A DNA stretch of 64,000 nucleotides from Salmonirosea aquatica (GTDB lineage Bacteria > Bacteroidota > Bacteroidia > Cytophagales > Spirosomataceae). Each line of letters begins with the position of its first letter. The first letter of the stretch is position 1. Of the stretch, positions 16,661-24,551 are shown piece by piece. The notes beneath the pieces were generated by a model. The model ran no database searches. It saw only the letters and a list, made by a program, of their open reading frames with translations, and was not told the origin of the DNA. The stretch lies in assembly GCF_009296315.1 (NCBI RefSeq), contig NZ_WHLY01000002.1, positions 1 through 64,000 on the forward strand, written 5' to 3'. The position numbers and the translations under genes are program-made.

Positions 16661-16666
16661 ATATAG

Positions 16667-16740
<74 letters not shown>

Positions 16741-16774
16741 GCTAAAACTCCCATACCGCTCTGGAATGGGAGTG

Positions 16775-16806
16775 CAAAGATGTGAGTCATAAATCAGATA
16801 CGCAAA
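16775..16806 (-). promoter_or_regulatory. Promoter of tRNA-Ala
   Basis: Read on the minus strand: TTTG (16803-16806) and CATCTTTG (16775-16782), about 20 bases apart, match the Bacteroidota TTTG / TAnnTTTG promoter except for one base in the -7 box. The tRNA 5' end is 35 bases further down. Confidence 0.55.
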
Positions 16807-17111
16807 TTTAAGGGCTATTTTTTTTAAATTTATATCTCAATTTCGGACAACATCCATGAAACATATTGATAGCCCTATCGTTATATAGAGGTATTCTGCA
16901 AATTAGTGAGTTCGCTTCAGATAAGTTTCCGCACGACCCCTGTCGGCACTGCCCGCCTTAGTTCTGCGCTTTTACCCTTCAACGGAGCCGTTATACAAAT
17001 CTTATCCGTTACTTTTGACGGATTATTATCTACTCCATCCGCTCCATCTCTGCTTCTATTTAATTTAACTAACAAAGAAAACACTCTTACCTTTCGGTAA
17101 AATCCAACTGT
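16807..17111. other. Intergenic, no gene seen
   Basis: About 305 A/T-rich bases between the tRNA promoter and the desaturase. Short ORFs here lack coding character. It must hold the desaturase promoter, but no clear TAnnTTTG box was found at the expected distance. Confidence 0.5.
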
Positions 17112-18224
17112 ATGAAACAAAAAGGCAAAGTCCGCTTCGTTAACAAGGACAAAAATCTGTTTTTCCCGACCCTTAAAAAACGAGTGGACGATTATTTTAC
17201 CGAGAAATGCTTATCAAAACACGCAGATAATCAGATGGTTATAAAGACTGTGGTGCTGCTGAGCGCCTACATTCTACCCTTCCTTTTCATTTTGATGTTC
17301 AATCCTCCTTTTATCCTGAGTCTGTTTCTTTGGCTCCTTATGGGATTTGGAATTGGCGGTATTGGCATGAGTATCATGCACGATGCTAATCACGGTGCCT
17401 ACTCGGCTAGTGAAAGCATCAATAAATGGATGGGCCACACCATCAACCTGGCGGGCGGTGGGGTGCTCAACTGGAAATTGCAGCATAACGTACTACACCA
17501 TATGTACACCAATGTGGTACCTATGGATGAAGATATCCAAGATCGACTGGTGGTTAGGCTGTCGCCTCATACTCATGTACATGGCTTTCACCGCTTCCAA
17601 TGGATCTACGCCTTCTTCTTTTATGGCATCCTGACACTTTACTGGGTTGTGGCTAAGGATTTTGTACAGTTTGTGACATTCACTCGATCGGGCGTAAATA
17701 CGCAGACCCGTCGGGAGAATGCCAACACGCTGATCAGACTGATTCTGATGAAACTAGCTTATTTCGCGGTTTTCTTTTTTATTCCCGTCTACTTCTTTGA
17801 CATAGCATTTGGGGAACTGTTAGCTGGTTTCCTGTTAATGCATTTCACCGCTGGACTAGTATTGACGGTTATATTCCAATTGGCCCATACCGTGGAAGGT
17901 ACCGATCACCCTCTGGCCAACGAGAAAGGCATTATTGAAAATGACTGGGCCATCCATCAATTGCAAACTACGGTAAACTTTTCCCGCAGTAATAAATGGT
18001 TATCCTGGTATGTAGGTGGATTGAACTTTCAGGTAGAGCACCATTTGTTTCCAAGGATTTGCCATGTACACTATCCTTCCATCGCACCCATTGTGAAGCA
18101 AACCGCCGAAGAGTTTGGGCTAGTGTATCTTGAAAATGAATCGTTCAACGACGCATTTCAGTCGCATGTCTCTACGCTCCGGCGTTTTGGTCGCCTACCC
18201 GACTGGAACGAAGCTATCGGATAG
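17112..18224 (+). CDS. Membrane fatty acid (acyl-CoA) desaturase
   Basis: A 370-aa integral membrane di-iron enzyme that introduces a cis double bond into acyl chains. The three His boxes are present: MHDANHGAYS (about residue 93), LQHNVLHHMYTN (about 128) and FQVEHHLFPRICHVHYPS (about 305). The QxxHH form of box 3 and the lack of a cytochrome b5 domain place it with bacterial linoleoyl-CoA/delta-type desaturases. Four hydrophobic segments (VVLLSAYILPFLFILMF, ILSLFLWLLMGFGIGGIG, LMKLAYFAVFFFIPVYFF, LLAGFLLMHFTAGLVLTVIF) surround the boxes. It stands alone, the first core gene after the tRNA, and likely adjusts membrane fluidity. Confidence 0.9.
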   Translation: MKQKGKVRFVNKDKNLFFPTLKKRVDDYFTEKCLSKHADNQMVIKTVVLLSAYILPFLFILMFNPPFILSLFLWLLMGFGIGGIGMSIMHDANHGAYSASESINKWMGHTINLAGGGVLNWKLQHNVLHHMYTNVVPMDEDIQDRLVVRLSPHTHVHGFHRFQWIYAFFFYGILTLYWVVAKDFVQFVTFTRSGVNTQTRRENANTLIRLILMKLAYFAVFFFIPVYFFDIAFGELLAGFLLMHFTAGLVLTVIFQLAHTVEGTDHPLANEKGIIENDWAIHQLQTTVNFSRSNKWLSWYVGGLNFQVEHHLFPRICHVHYPSIAPIVKQTAEEFGLVYLENESFNDAFQSHVSTLRRFGRLPDWNEAIG

Positions 18225-18226
18225 CC

Positions 18227-18412
18227 TCACCCTTTTCCGCCACCGAACAATTTGGCAATTCCGAAAATTACAACGCCGATCACGACAAAGACCAGGATCA
18301 CTCCCGTCCAAACGCCCCCTTTGAAGATATCGCCCACCAATTCACAACTCGTGAGGGTAAAGGCAAGAAGAAAAATAATCAGGTAACTGGCTGAACTGGT
18401 AAGGGCTTTCAT
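18227..18412 (-). CDS. Small lipoprotein-like membrane protein
   Basis: A 61-aa product with a signal segment ending in a lipobox-like LTSCELVG and one transmembrane segment (GVWTGVILVFVVIGVVIFGI) before a Gly/Lys tail. Short proteins of this type are widespread in Bacteroidota and are sometimes labelled phosphatidate cytidylyltransferase; at this length no such enzyme is possible. Function unknown. It is convergent with the desaturase, two bases from its stop. Confidence 0.7.
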   Translation of the reverse strand: MKALTSSASYLIIFLLAFTLTSCELVGDIFKGGVWTGVILVFVVIGVVIFGIAKLFGGGKG

Positions 18413-18588
18413 AGGGATTAGTTTTAAAATGAATAATGCTATGGTATAGTATAAAAACTATTCCAGACTCTCAGAATTGCCTCCGCAGTGTGCGCATCTT
18501 AAAAAAAGTTAAACCCCTCTGCCTTTAAAATCAAATGCTTACTACTTGACTTATCTTGCGGTGAATTCACCTGAATCCTACCGCTGCC

Positions 18589-19740
18589 ATGTCATTACTT
18601 TCCCTGATATACGTCTTGCGCTACCCGGCTATTCTTTTGCTGAGTAGCGCATTTTTTATTCAATGCTCCAGCAAAAAAGTTTACCATGAGTACATCATCC
18701 GGGGCAATCTTGAACATTTGCCCGCCGGCAGTATTGTGCTGGAAACTCCTTTTTCAGAAGAGCGGGAAACACTTGATTCGATTGTGGTTGTCGATGGAAA
18801 GTTTGAATTCAGAATACCCGTAGCCAGGTACCCTGAATCCATTCGGGTGGCAATCAGTCACTACGATACTAATCAGGTAAAAAGAAGTATTTTCTTTTTA
18901 ACCGGAACCAAAGGAAAAGCGGGCTACGGTGGCATAGAATCCAGCAGTGAGTTTATGCTTGAAGATGGGATTGAGCTAAAAGGTACCCTGAAGCTGCATA
19001 TTGCGGGTGAGTGGAGCAGCTTCCATTCTCAACAAATCATTCAGGTAGGTCGACAGACGCGCGTGATGTACGACGACACGGCAGGTTTTCAGGTAATTAA
19101 CAATCTGAATACCTTAAAGAATCTGGTAAGACAGCATCCCTATTCCTACTACTACCTGGATGTTCTGAAAAGGCGAGCCCCCAGAGCCGCGAACGCCCAG
19201 TTTTACGCACTGTTCAATTTGCTGAATTCCGACGTCCGCGAAAGCTCTTCTGGCCGCCAACTGAAACACTATTTCGATACCCGTGATCGACACAAACTCA
19301 CCTGGGAGACTTCTCTTCCCGACTCTAACGGGGTAAATCAACCGATTTTGTCAAAGGATGCTGGCCTGACGATGGTCGTTCTCTGGGCATCCTGGTGCGG
19401 ACCCTGTCGGGCCGAAATTCCCCAACTGAAAAAAATATATAGTGAATATGCTGATCGGGAGGGTCTACATATGGTAACCATCTCATTCGACAATCGTAAA
19501 AAAGACTGGGAAAAAGCCCTACGCACCGAGAAGATGCCCTGGAAACAACTCATGATAACCCCGGAAACTCTGACCTATGCCCGTGAAATTTTCGGCTTTG
19601 ATCAAAGGGTACCGCTGACTTTATTGGTAAATAGTGAGGGGGAGATCGTCCGAAGTTTTAAGGGCTACGGTGAAAAAAGTGCCGAACAGTTTGAGGAATT
19701 AATTGTAAAACATACCAGAAAACCGCGGGGTACCTTATAA
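18589..19740 (+). CDS. TlpA-type thiol-disulfide oxidoreductase lipoprotein (DUF4369)
   Basis: Signal with Cys at about residue 26 (SSAFFIQCSSKK) suggests a lipoprotein. The N-terminal part (HEYIIRGNLEHLPAGSIVLE, DSIVVVDGKFEFRIPV) is the DUF4369 beta domain common before thioredoxin folds in Bacteroidota. The C-terminal thioredoxin domain has MVVLWASWCGPCRAEIPQLK with a CGPC pair (about residue 270) and the cis-Pro region RVPLTLLVNSEG. It probably reduces disulfides in exported proteins or cytochrome c maturation partners. It is 383 aa and stands alone. Confidence 0.85.
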   Translation: MSLLSLIYVLRYPAILLLSSAFFIQCSSKKVYHEYIIRGNLEHLPAGSIVLETPFSEERETLDSIVVVDGKFEFRIPVARYPESIRVAISHYDTNQVKRSIFFLTGTKGKAGYGGIESSSEFMLEDGIELKGTLKLHIAGEWSSFHSQQIIQVGRQTRVMYDDTAGFQVINNLNTLKNLVRQHPYSYYYLDVLKRRAPRAANAQFYALFNLLNSDVRESSSGRQLKHYFDTRDRHKLTWETSLPDSNGVNQPILSKDAGLTMVVLWASWCGPCRAEIPQLKKIYSEYADREGLHMVTISFDNRKKDWEKALRTEKMPWKQLMITPETLTYAREIFGFDQRVPLTLLVNSEGEIVRSFKGYGEKSAEQFEELIVKHTRKPRGTL

Positions 19741-19769
19741 ATAGTTTTCATCATTACTACCGCTCAAAT

Positions 19770-20288
19770 TTAATTTACCGGAATGAGCGCCAGTCGATCG
19801 GCCCGTAGCAGCATTTCAAATAATTTCACGGTAGCGGCCGCGTCTCCCGAGGCGCGGTGACGATCCTCGATTTGAATATCCAGGCTCTGGCAAATATTCC
19901 CTAAGCTATACGACCGGTAGCCGGGGAAAATCTTCCGGCTCAAGCGCACCGTACAGAGTTGGTCTCGGTTAAAATACTCATCCAACCACTGAAATTCCTT
20001 TTTAATAAAATTGTAGTCGAAACTTACATTGTGGGCCACGAACCAAGCATCCTGAGTCAGCCTTCTGACCGGATCGGCGATCTCTTCAAAGGTAGGCGCA
20101 TCCTGTACCATCTGGTTGTCGATGCCTGTAAGCCGGGTGATGAAGGGTGGAATAAAAGTTTGCGGGTTGATCAGCGAATGGAACGAATCTACTACCCGCT
20201 GACCGTCGTGCCGAAAAATGGCGATTTCAGTGATGCGGGTGGGGCCTTTTACCCCACCCGTTGTTTCAATATCGACGATTGCGTACAA
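19770..20288 (-). CDS. DEDDh 3'-5' exonuclease, DNA polymerase III epsilon-like
   Basis: A 172-aa RNase T-like exonuclease fold: ExoI motif IVDIETTGGVKGPTRITEIA with catalytic Asp and Glu, ExoII VAHNVSFDYNFIKKEF, and ExoIII HRASGDAAATVKLFEMLL with the His-5x-Asp pair. It lacks the GIY-YIG and long C-terminal parts of larger relatives, so it may act in repair or as a stand-alone proofreading subunit. It has its own promoter (TATTTTTG at 20373-20380, minus strand). Confidence 0.85.
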   Translation of the reverse strand: MYAIVDIETTGGVKGPTRITEIAIFRHDGQRVVDSFHSLINPQTFIPPFITRLTGIDNQMVQDAPTFEEIADPVRRLTQDAWFVAHNVSFDYNFIKKEFQWLDEYFNRDQLCTVRLSRKIFPGYRSYSLGNICQSLDIQIEDRHRASGDAAATVKLFEMLLRADRLALIPVN

Positions 20289-20372
20289 GAAAAACGTGAA
20301 TTATAATAATATACGAAATAGTAGCTTTTTTAAACCAGGAATCAAGACCTTGATTTGTCTTAACCCTTACCG

Positions 20373-20380
20373 CAAAAATA
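20373..20380 (-). promoter_or_regulatory. Promoter -7 box for the exonuclease gene
   Basis: The minus strand reads TATTTTTG, matching TAnnTTTG, about 85 bases before the exonuclease start. The -33 box would fall inside the adjoining terminator hairpin and is not clear. Confidence 0.35.
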
Positions 20381-20382
20381 GA

Positions 20383-20411
20383 AAAAACCCCGTCAAGCGA
20401 CGGGGTTTTTA
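20383..20411. terminator. Bidirectional terminator after the TonB gene
   Basis: AAAAACCCCGTC / GACGGGGTTTTT with a 4-nt loop, a symmetric GC-rich hairpin with A and T tracts on both sides. It ends the minus-strand PadR-TonB operon. Confidence 0.85.
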
Positions 20412-20461
20412 TTACAATCCTGCTAGGTACCTATCGACCTTATACATAATTTCCAGATCTC

Positions 20462-21487
20462 TCAATCCAACTGAAATACAATCGGCAGCGTAAACCGCAC
20501 CCGAACCGGGCGTCCTGACTGCTTACCCGGCATCCAGTTGGGCATCAGGTTTATGACTCGTAAGGCTTCCTCGTCACAGCCAAAGCCAATGCCTTTGATT
20601 GCTTTGGCACGCTCGATTTTTCCATCTGTACCCACCGTAAATTCGACAAACACCTTACCCTGTATACCGGCTTGCGCGGCCGCGCGGGGGTACCTTAGGT
20701 TTTTTTGCAGGAATTGGGCGAACGCCTGACTGCCCCCAATGAATTCGGGCTGTTGCTCGGCAGAGAGCAGCGTCTTTTCTTCTTCGGGCTTCGCCTCCAC
20801 GATACGCCCTAGCCCTTTGTCTGCAACCTCAGCGGGTGGAACGACTAATTCCTCAATCACATCTCCTTCAACCGTTTCCTGACCTGGCTGTGCATTTTCT
20901 AGCATTTCGACAGTCGGTGGCTGGTGCTCAATCAAAACCTGCTCGTCGGGTAATACGACGGGCGGCAATGAACGCACGGTTTTTACTGTTGGTGGTGGCG
21001 TTTCCAGTACGGGCGGCGGAATCAGGATTTTCTCAGGCTTAATCCTGATTGTTTTGGCCTCTACCATAAAGGCTACGTCTTTCTCATTCGCTTCTGGTTT
21101 CAAACGGGCGTATAGTTCAGGGAGTAGAAAAATAAGCAGAAACAAACCTACCCCGATGAATGTAGCGCGTTGCACGTTGCCTCCATAGTCGCGGCGCAAG
21201 GCGTAGGCGCCATACGACTTGTTACGATTCTCGAATACGATGTCGTTCAGTGATTCTTCCATGGCTAACAGATGTTTATGTTCAACACTTAATTGCTCTA
21301 ATACATCCGAATCAATCTCACCGCGCAACGACTCAATCACCCGCTCGAGCGGCTGCCCTTCCCAGAGCCGCTCTTCGGCTTCACAGGCCAAATGATCCAA
21401 TAGTTCAGGTAACAGTTTTCTGCTCAAACCACTAGCGCTCAGATAGCGGTTAAGTTCGGCAATGCGATGGTCGTCAAGTCGTTTCAT
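20462..21487 (-). CDS. Energy transducer TonB family protein
   Basis: A 341-aa inner-membrane protein that passes proton-motive energy to outer-membrane transporters. It has a helical N-terminal cytoplasmic domain (LNRYLSASGLSRKLLPELLD), the segment FENRNKSYGAYALRRDYGGN common to Bacteroidota TonB proteins, a membrane span (ATFIGVGLFLLIFLLPELY, about residue 113), a Pro-rich periplasmic linker (EKILIPPPVLETPPPTVKTV) and a C-terminal TonB domain (NLRYPRAAAQAGIQGKVFVE, PNWMPGKQSGRPVRVRFTLP). A PadR regulator lies 23 bases upstream in the same direction, so the two form a small operon. Confidence 0.9.
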   Translation of the reverse strand: MKRLDDHRIAELNRYLSASGLSRKLLPELLDHLACEAEERLWEGQPLERVIESLRGEIDSDVLEQLSVEHKHLLAMEESLNDIVFENRNKSYGAYALRRDYGGNVQRATFIGVGLFLLIFLLPELYARLKPEANEKDVAFMVEAKTIRIKPEKILIPPPVLETPPPTVKTVRSLPPVVLPDEQVLIEHQPPTVEMLENAQPGQETVEGDVIEELVVPPAEVADKGLGRIVEAKPEEEKTLLSAEQQPEFIGGSQAFAQFLQKNLRYPRAAAQAGIQGKVFVEFTVGTDGKIERAKAIKGIGFGCDEEALRVINLMPNWMPGKQSGRPVRVRFTLPIVFQLD

Positions 21488-21510
21488 AGGTTTAGGATTG
21501 TGGGGTTGGG

Positions 21511-21882
21511 TTAACTGCGCTCGGGAGCGAGGCCGGGAATGGCACCGTCCTGCGGGGATAAAAGCAATTTGATTGCTTCCATAAAACGTTCGAGGTCATT
21601 GGTTTTGGTGCGCGCTGTAGCTGTTCCCTGGCTGGTCAGGGTATAGTACTTGCGCATTCGGCCATCCACCGCTTCGGATTCGGTCAGCAACAGGCCTTCC
21701 TGTTCAAGTTTGTGCAATACCGGGTAGAGTGCCCCGAACGTCAGCGTTATTTCACCAGCAGTGCGCTCCTTTACCTGCTGGGTGATTTCATACCCATACA
21801 TCCGGCCATTTTCAGACAATAAATTCAATACAATGGTTTTCAAGGTACCCCTTACGTACTCGTTACTCGTGCTGTTTTCCAT
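21511..21882 (-). CDS. PadR family transcriptional regulator
   Basis: A 123-aa winged-helix repressor: MENSTSNEYVRGTLKTIVLN, NGRMYGYEITQQVKERTAGE, the PadR recognition motif LTFGALYPVLHKLEQEGLLL and the wing RMRKYYTLTSQGTATA. It lies directly upstream of the TonB gene and probably controls both. The stop of PadR and the start of TonB are separated by 23 bases. Confidence 0.9.
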   Translation of the reverse strand: MENSTSNEYVRGTLKTIVLNLLSENGRMYGYEITQQVKERTAGEITLTFGALYPVLHKLEQEGLLLTESEAVDGRMRKYYTLTSQGTATARTKTNDLERFMEAIKLLLSPQDGAIPGLAPERS

Positions 21883-22024
21883 GCTATTCTGGTTCGGCCA
21901 CCCACCTAGGTAGGCTTTTGTTTGTGATTAGTGATTGTTGTTTTGTACTTTGCCTTTGTCAATAAAATGACTGAACAAATATATATAAGTTTTTTATATA
22001 TACAATAACTTTCTGAGAATTAAT

Positions 22025-22498
22025 TTAACCTTCTTCATCCAGGGGTATCGAACGGTTAATGCGTTCATCGAGTGAAATAAACGTTTCGGTTCTCTGGATT
22101 CCCTTCACTTTCTGGATTTTATCGTGTAGTACCTCGCGGAGGTGTCCGGTATCGCGGCAGACGATCTTGGCAAAAATGCTGTAAATACCCGTTGTGTAGT
22201 GAATGTTGACAACTTCAGGAATTGTTTCCAAGTCTGCTGCCACTTCCTCGTATAGCGAACTTTTGTCCAGATATACTCCCAGGAAGGCACTGATATCCCA
22301 GCCTAGTTTGGCGGGATCAATGAGCAGTTGAGAACCTTTGACGATGCCCATCTGCTCCATCTTCTTCATACGGACATGTACCGTCCCACCCGACACGAAT
22401 ACCCTTTTGCCGATCTCGGTGTAGGGTAATCCGGCGTTTTGCATCAGGAGGGAAAGAATCTTTAAATCGGTATTGTCAATTTCTGAATTTTTGTTCAT
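22025..22498 (-). CDS. Lrp/AsnC family transcriptional regulator
   Basis: A 157-aa regulator with an N-terminal helix-turn-helix (DLKILSLLMQNAGLPYTEIG, FVSGGTVHVRMKKMEQMGIV) and a C-terminal RAM domain (ISAFLGVYLDKSSLYEEVAA, VVNIHYTTGIYSIFAKIVCR). Such proteins respond to amino acids and bind DNA as dimers or octamers. It is divergent from the tRNA-like RNA gene; its promoter must lie in the shared A/T-rich region 22499-22600. Confidence 0.9.
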   Translation of the reverse strand: MNKNSEIDNTDLKILSLLMQNAGLPYTEIGKRVFVSGGTVHVRMKKMEQMGIVKGSQLLIDPAKLGWDISAFLGVYLDKSSLYEEVAADLETIPEVVNIHYTTGIYSIFAKIVCRDTGHLREVLHDKIQKVKGIQRTETFISLDERINRSIPLDEEG

Positions 22499-22607
22499 TT
22501 TTCGGCTAAATATTTTGAATCACCTAATCAAAGGAGCTATTTTTTGAATTTAATCTAAATTTTACCAATTTTTTATGAAAATATTTTAATTATTTAGTCA
22601 TGTCACT

Positions 22608-22615
22608 TACCTTTG
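22608..22615 (+). promoter_or_regulatory. Promoter -7 box before the tRNA-like RNA
   Basis: TACCTTTG exactly matches TAnnTTTG and is preceded by A/T-rich DNA. The start of transcription would be near 22622, about 55 bases before the 5' base of the tRNA-like fold. Confidence 0.5.
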
Positions 22616-22676
22616 CAAGGTCAATATAAAGAAACGGTTCCCCATTCTTCATTATTGACGTCGTTTTTTGCTTTAT

Positions 22677-22833
22677 TGTAGGATGATGAAACTGGCAGCC
22701 ATGCCCTCCTGTCTCGGGGGTGGTGATTCCGGGATAAACACGATATAATGCCGACTTGTCGACTGGGGTTGACCACCAAGTATTTGTATCGCGGCTAACC
22801 GCACCGTGGGTGGTTCGACTCCCCCTCCTACAG
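22677..22833 (+). ncRNA. tRNA-like RNA with an expanded variable region
   Basis: Perfect 7-bp acceptor stem TGTAGGA (22677-22683) with TCCTACA (22826-22832), then G and a T6 run. A class-II type D arm follows (ATGAAACTGGCAGCCAT), an anticodon stem CCCTC/GGGGG with 7-nt loop CTGTCTC (position-34 triplet GTC) and a T arm GGTGG-TTCGACT-CCCCC with one mismatch. Between anticodon and T arm lie 88 bases instead of about 15, with possible stems CGATATA/TTGTATCG and GCGG/CCGC. It resembles a tRNA-Leu frame, but the anticodon loop is wrong for Leu and the length is 157 nt. It is not tmRNA. Active RNA, decayed tRNA or tRNA mimic cannot be decided here. Confidence 0.5.
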
Positions 22834-23141
22834 CTTTTTTCAATTATGAATCGCTAATTGAGGGAATGAGAGAAAATTTAGTGATTTCTGTTCTCTTATT
22901 CACTCAATTAAAATTCAAAATTGATCTCCCATTTGGTTTTTAGTTTGTTGATGAAGTGTAATTTGACACGCGGGTTCGCCTTGAAACCTGCGTGTTTTCA
23001 TTTTGGGCTGTGGGACAGGCTGGGTTGCGTTCAGCGCATTGCCTGTTTTTGTTTTCCCAATTACATGGGCAGGAATTCTACTTCCGCCCGTAATTCAAAA
23101 ATCCCTACCTTTCGGCCTGAACCGACTCCCCTACCCCACTG
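22834..23141. other. Intergenic with one terminator-like hairpin
   Basis: It starts with the CTTTTTT that ends the tRNA-like RNA. An 11-bp hairpin ACACGCGGGTT/AACCTGCGTGT (22966-22995, one G-T pair) followed by TTTT lies 150 bases before the DUF819 gene; it may be a terminator or a leader element. Nothing else is recognised; the short ORF at 22921-23142 lacks coding character. Confidence 0.5.
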
Positions 23142-24380
23142 ATGATTCAGAATGACGCAGTCCTGCTCGGCATCCTGATGCTCACGCTCGGACTGATTTT
23201 CTATACTGCAACCCTCCCCCAAAAAGGATGGACGAAATTTTACGGTGTAGTACCCCCGCTCCTGCTTTGCTATTTCCTGCCAGGTGTATACAACTCCCTC
23301 GGGCTCATCAATGGTGCCGAATCGCAGCTATATCCCGTTGTCTCACGATATCTGCTACCCGCCTGCCTGGTCTTTTTTACCTTGGGTATGGATTGGAAAT
23401 CGCTGGCCCGACTCGGCCCTCCCGCCGTAATTATGATGCTGGCGGGTACGGTAGGCGTCATGTTGGGCGGCCCCATTGCCCTGTGGACCGTGAGCGAACT
23501 CAGCCCCGTCACCGTGCAGGGCGAGGGTCCCGAAGCCGTTTGGCGCGGACTGGCGACTATCGCCGGCAGCTGGATCGGGGGAGGTGCCAATCAGACGGCC
23601 CTCAAGGAGGTCTTTCAGCCCAGCGACCGTTTGTTCTCCCAGATCGTTGCGGTGGATGTGTTGGCAGCCGAACTGTGGATGGCCGTGTTGATTTACGGCG
23701 CAGGGTACGCTTCCCGCATCGATGCCCTACTGCGTGCCGATAGTAGCCGCATTGCCGACGTTCAGCAACGACTCGAAGGTCTGCAACTGGCCCACCAGCG
23801 CATTCCGTCCACCGCGGACCTGATCCAGTTGGGAGCCGTTGGGTTTGGGGCCACGGGCTTTGCTCATTGGCTGGCCGGCATCATTACCCCCTACCTTGCC
23901 GAACATTATCCCACATGGGCAAAGTACAGCCTTACTTCCTCTTTCTTCTGGGTGGTGGGGTTGGTCACGTTGCTGGGAATTCTGTTCTCCCTTACGCCTA
24001 TCCGAAAACTCGAACATGCAGGAGCCTCACGAGTAGGAAGTGTGTTTCTGTATTTATTAGTGGCTACCATCGGTATGCAAATGGATCTGCGGGCGGTGGC
24101 CGATAACCCCGGACTCTTTGCTATCGGTCTTATCTGGATGTTGGTTCATGCTGCCTTTGTGATCGGAGTAGCCCGTCTTTTCAAAATCCCATTCTTTTTT
24201 GCGGCGGTAGGTAGCCAGGCCAATGTGGGGGGCTCGGCTTCTGCTCCAGTCGTGGCTGCTGCATTTCATCCCTCGCTGGCCCCGGTTGGAGTTTTGCTTT
24301 CTATTCTTGGGTACGCCCTGGGCACTTATGCAGGGTACCTCACGGCTCTCCTCATGCAATGGGTAAGCGAGGGAATTTGA
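23142..24380 (+). CDS. DUF819 family integral membrane protein
   Basis: A 412-aa protein with about ten hydrophobic segments (AVLLGILMLTLGLIFYTATL, YLLPACLVFFTLGMDW, PAVIMMLAGTVGVMLGGPIA, SLTSSFFWVVGLVTLLGILF, VGSVFLYLLVATIGMQMDL, GVLLSILGYALGTYAGYLTA) and the family's conserved Gly-rich loops (IAGSWIGGGANQTALKEVFQ, VGSQANVGGSASAPVVAAAF). DUF819 proteins are probable transporters of unknown substrate, related in layout to glutamate-type or LrgB-like permeases. It stands alone and ends 170 bases before lepA. A charged loop near residue 205 (DVQQRLEGLQLAHQRIPS) is cytoplasmic. Confidence 0.85.
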   Translation: MIQNDAVLLGILMLTLGLIFYTATLPQKGWTKFYGVVPPLLLCYFLPGVYNSLGLINGAESQLYPVVSRYLLPACLVFFTLGMDWKSLARLGPPAVIMMLAGTVGVMLGGPIALWTVSELSPVTVQGEGPEAVWRGLATIAGSWIGGGANQTALKEVFQPSDRLFSQIVAVDVLAAELWMAVLIYGAGYASRIDALLRADSSRIADVQQRLEGLQLAHQRIPSTADLIQLGAVGFGATGFAHWLAGIITPYLAEHYPTWAKYSLTSSFFWVVGLVTLLGILFSLTPIRKLEHAGASRVGSVFLYLLVATIGMQMDLRAVADNPGLFAIGLIWMLVHAAFVIGVARLFKIPFFFAAVGSQANVGGSASAPVVAAAFHPSLAPVGVLLSILGYALGTYAGYLTALLMQWVSEGI

Positions 24381-24413
24381 AACAGTCTCCGTAAAAATTA
24401 GGGCATTAAAGCG

Positions 24414-24421
24414 TATCTTTG
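24414..24421 (+). promoter_or_regulatory. Promoter -7 box for lepA
   Basis: TATCTTTG matches TAnnTTTG exactly. Transcription would start near 24428, leaving a leader of about 120 bases before the lepA ATG. Confidence 0.5.
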
Positions 24422-24551
24422 CACGAAATTTCCCGATGAAAGACTATCGGTTGCGCATGCGGGAAGTTCGAACACACCCAATATATCATTCCAATCGACC
24501 AATAAAGCTTAAAGCGCATTGCTTACAGCCTACCGCTATTAGTACCTTTCA

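Larger units (their letters stand above)
1..16666. mobile_element. Prophage-like integrated element, right-hand part, inserted at tRNA-Ala
   Basis: The element ends at a tyrosine integrase whose 5' end faces tRNA-Ala(GGC), the usual arrangement for an element integrated into a tRNA 3' end. It carries a holin, a GH24 lysozyme, an amidase, a DUF1353 protein, collagen-like and beta-helical adhesins and two DNA methyltransferases, mostly as short genes overlapping by a few bases on the plus strand. At least nine products have a single membrane segment. No terminase, portal, tape measure or tail gene is seen, so a tailless lipid-containing phage is a reasonable inference. The left boundary, capsid and packaging genes are not in the window. 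The junction with core genes at the tRNA is sharp. Confidence 0.85.

Noticed and set aside
1-16666. Integrative conjugative element or transposon
   Set aside because: No relaxase, TraG/VirD4 or conjugation genes and no transposase are visible; holin, lysozyme and adhesins point to a phage.
18227-18412. Phosphatidate cytidylyltransferase
   Set aside because: Short proteins like this sometimes carry that label, but 61 aa with one membrane span cannot hold the enzyme.
22677-22833. tmRNA
   Set aside because: Too short, lacks the conserved GGGGCTGA-type 5' end and a tag ORF with a stop, so a tRNA-like RNA is a better call.
23142-24380. Antiporter or glutamate permease named by family
   Set aside because: Only the DUF819 pattern is recognised; substrate and direction cannot be read from sequence.
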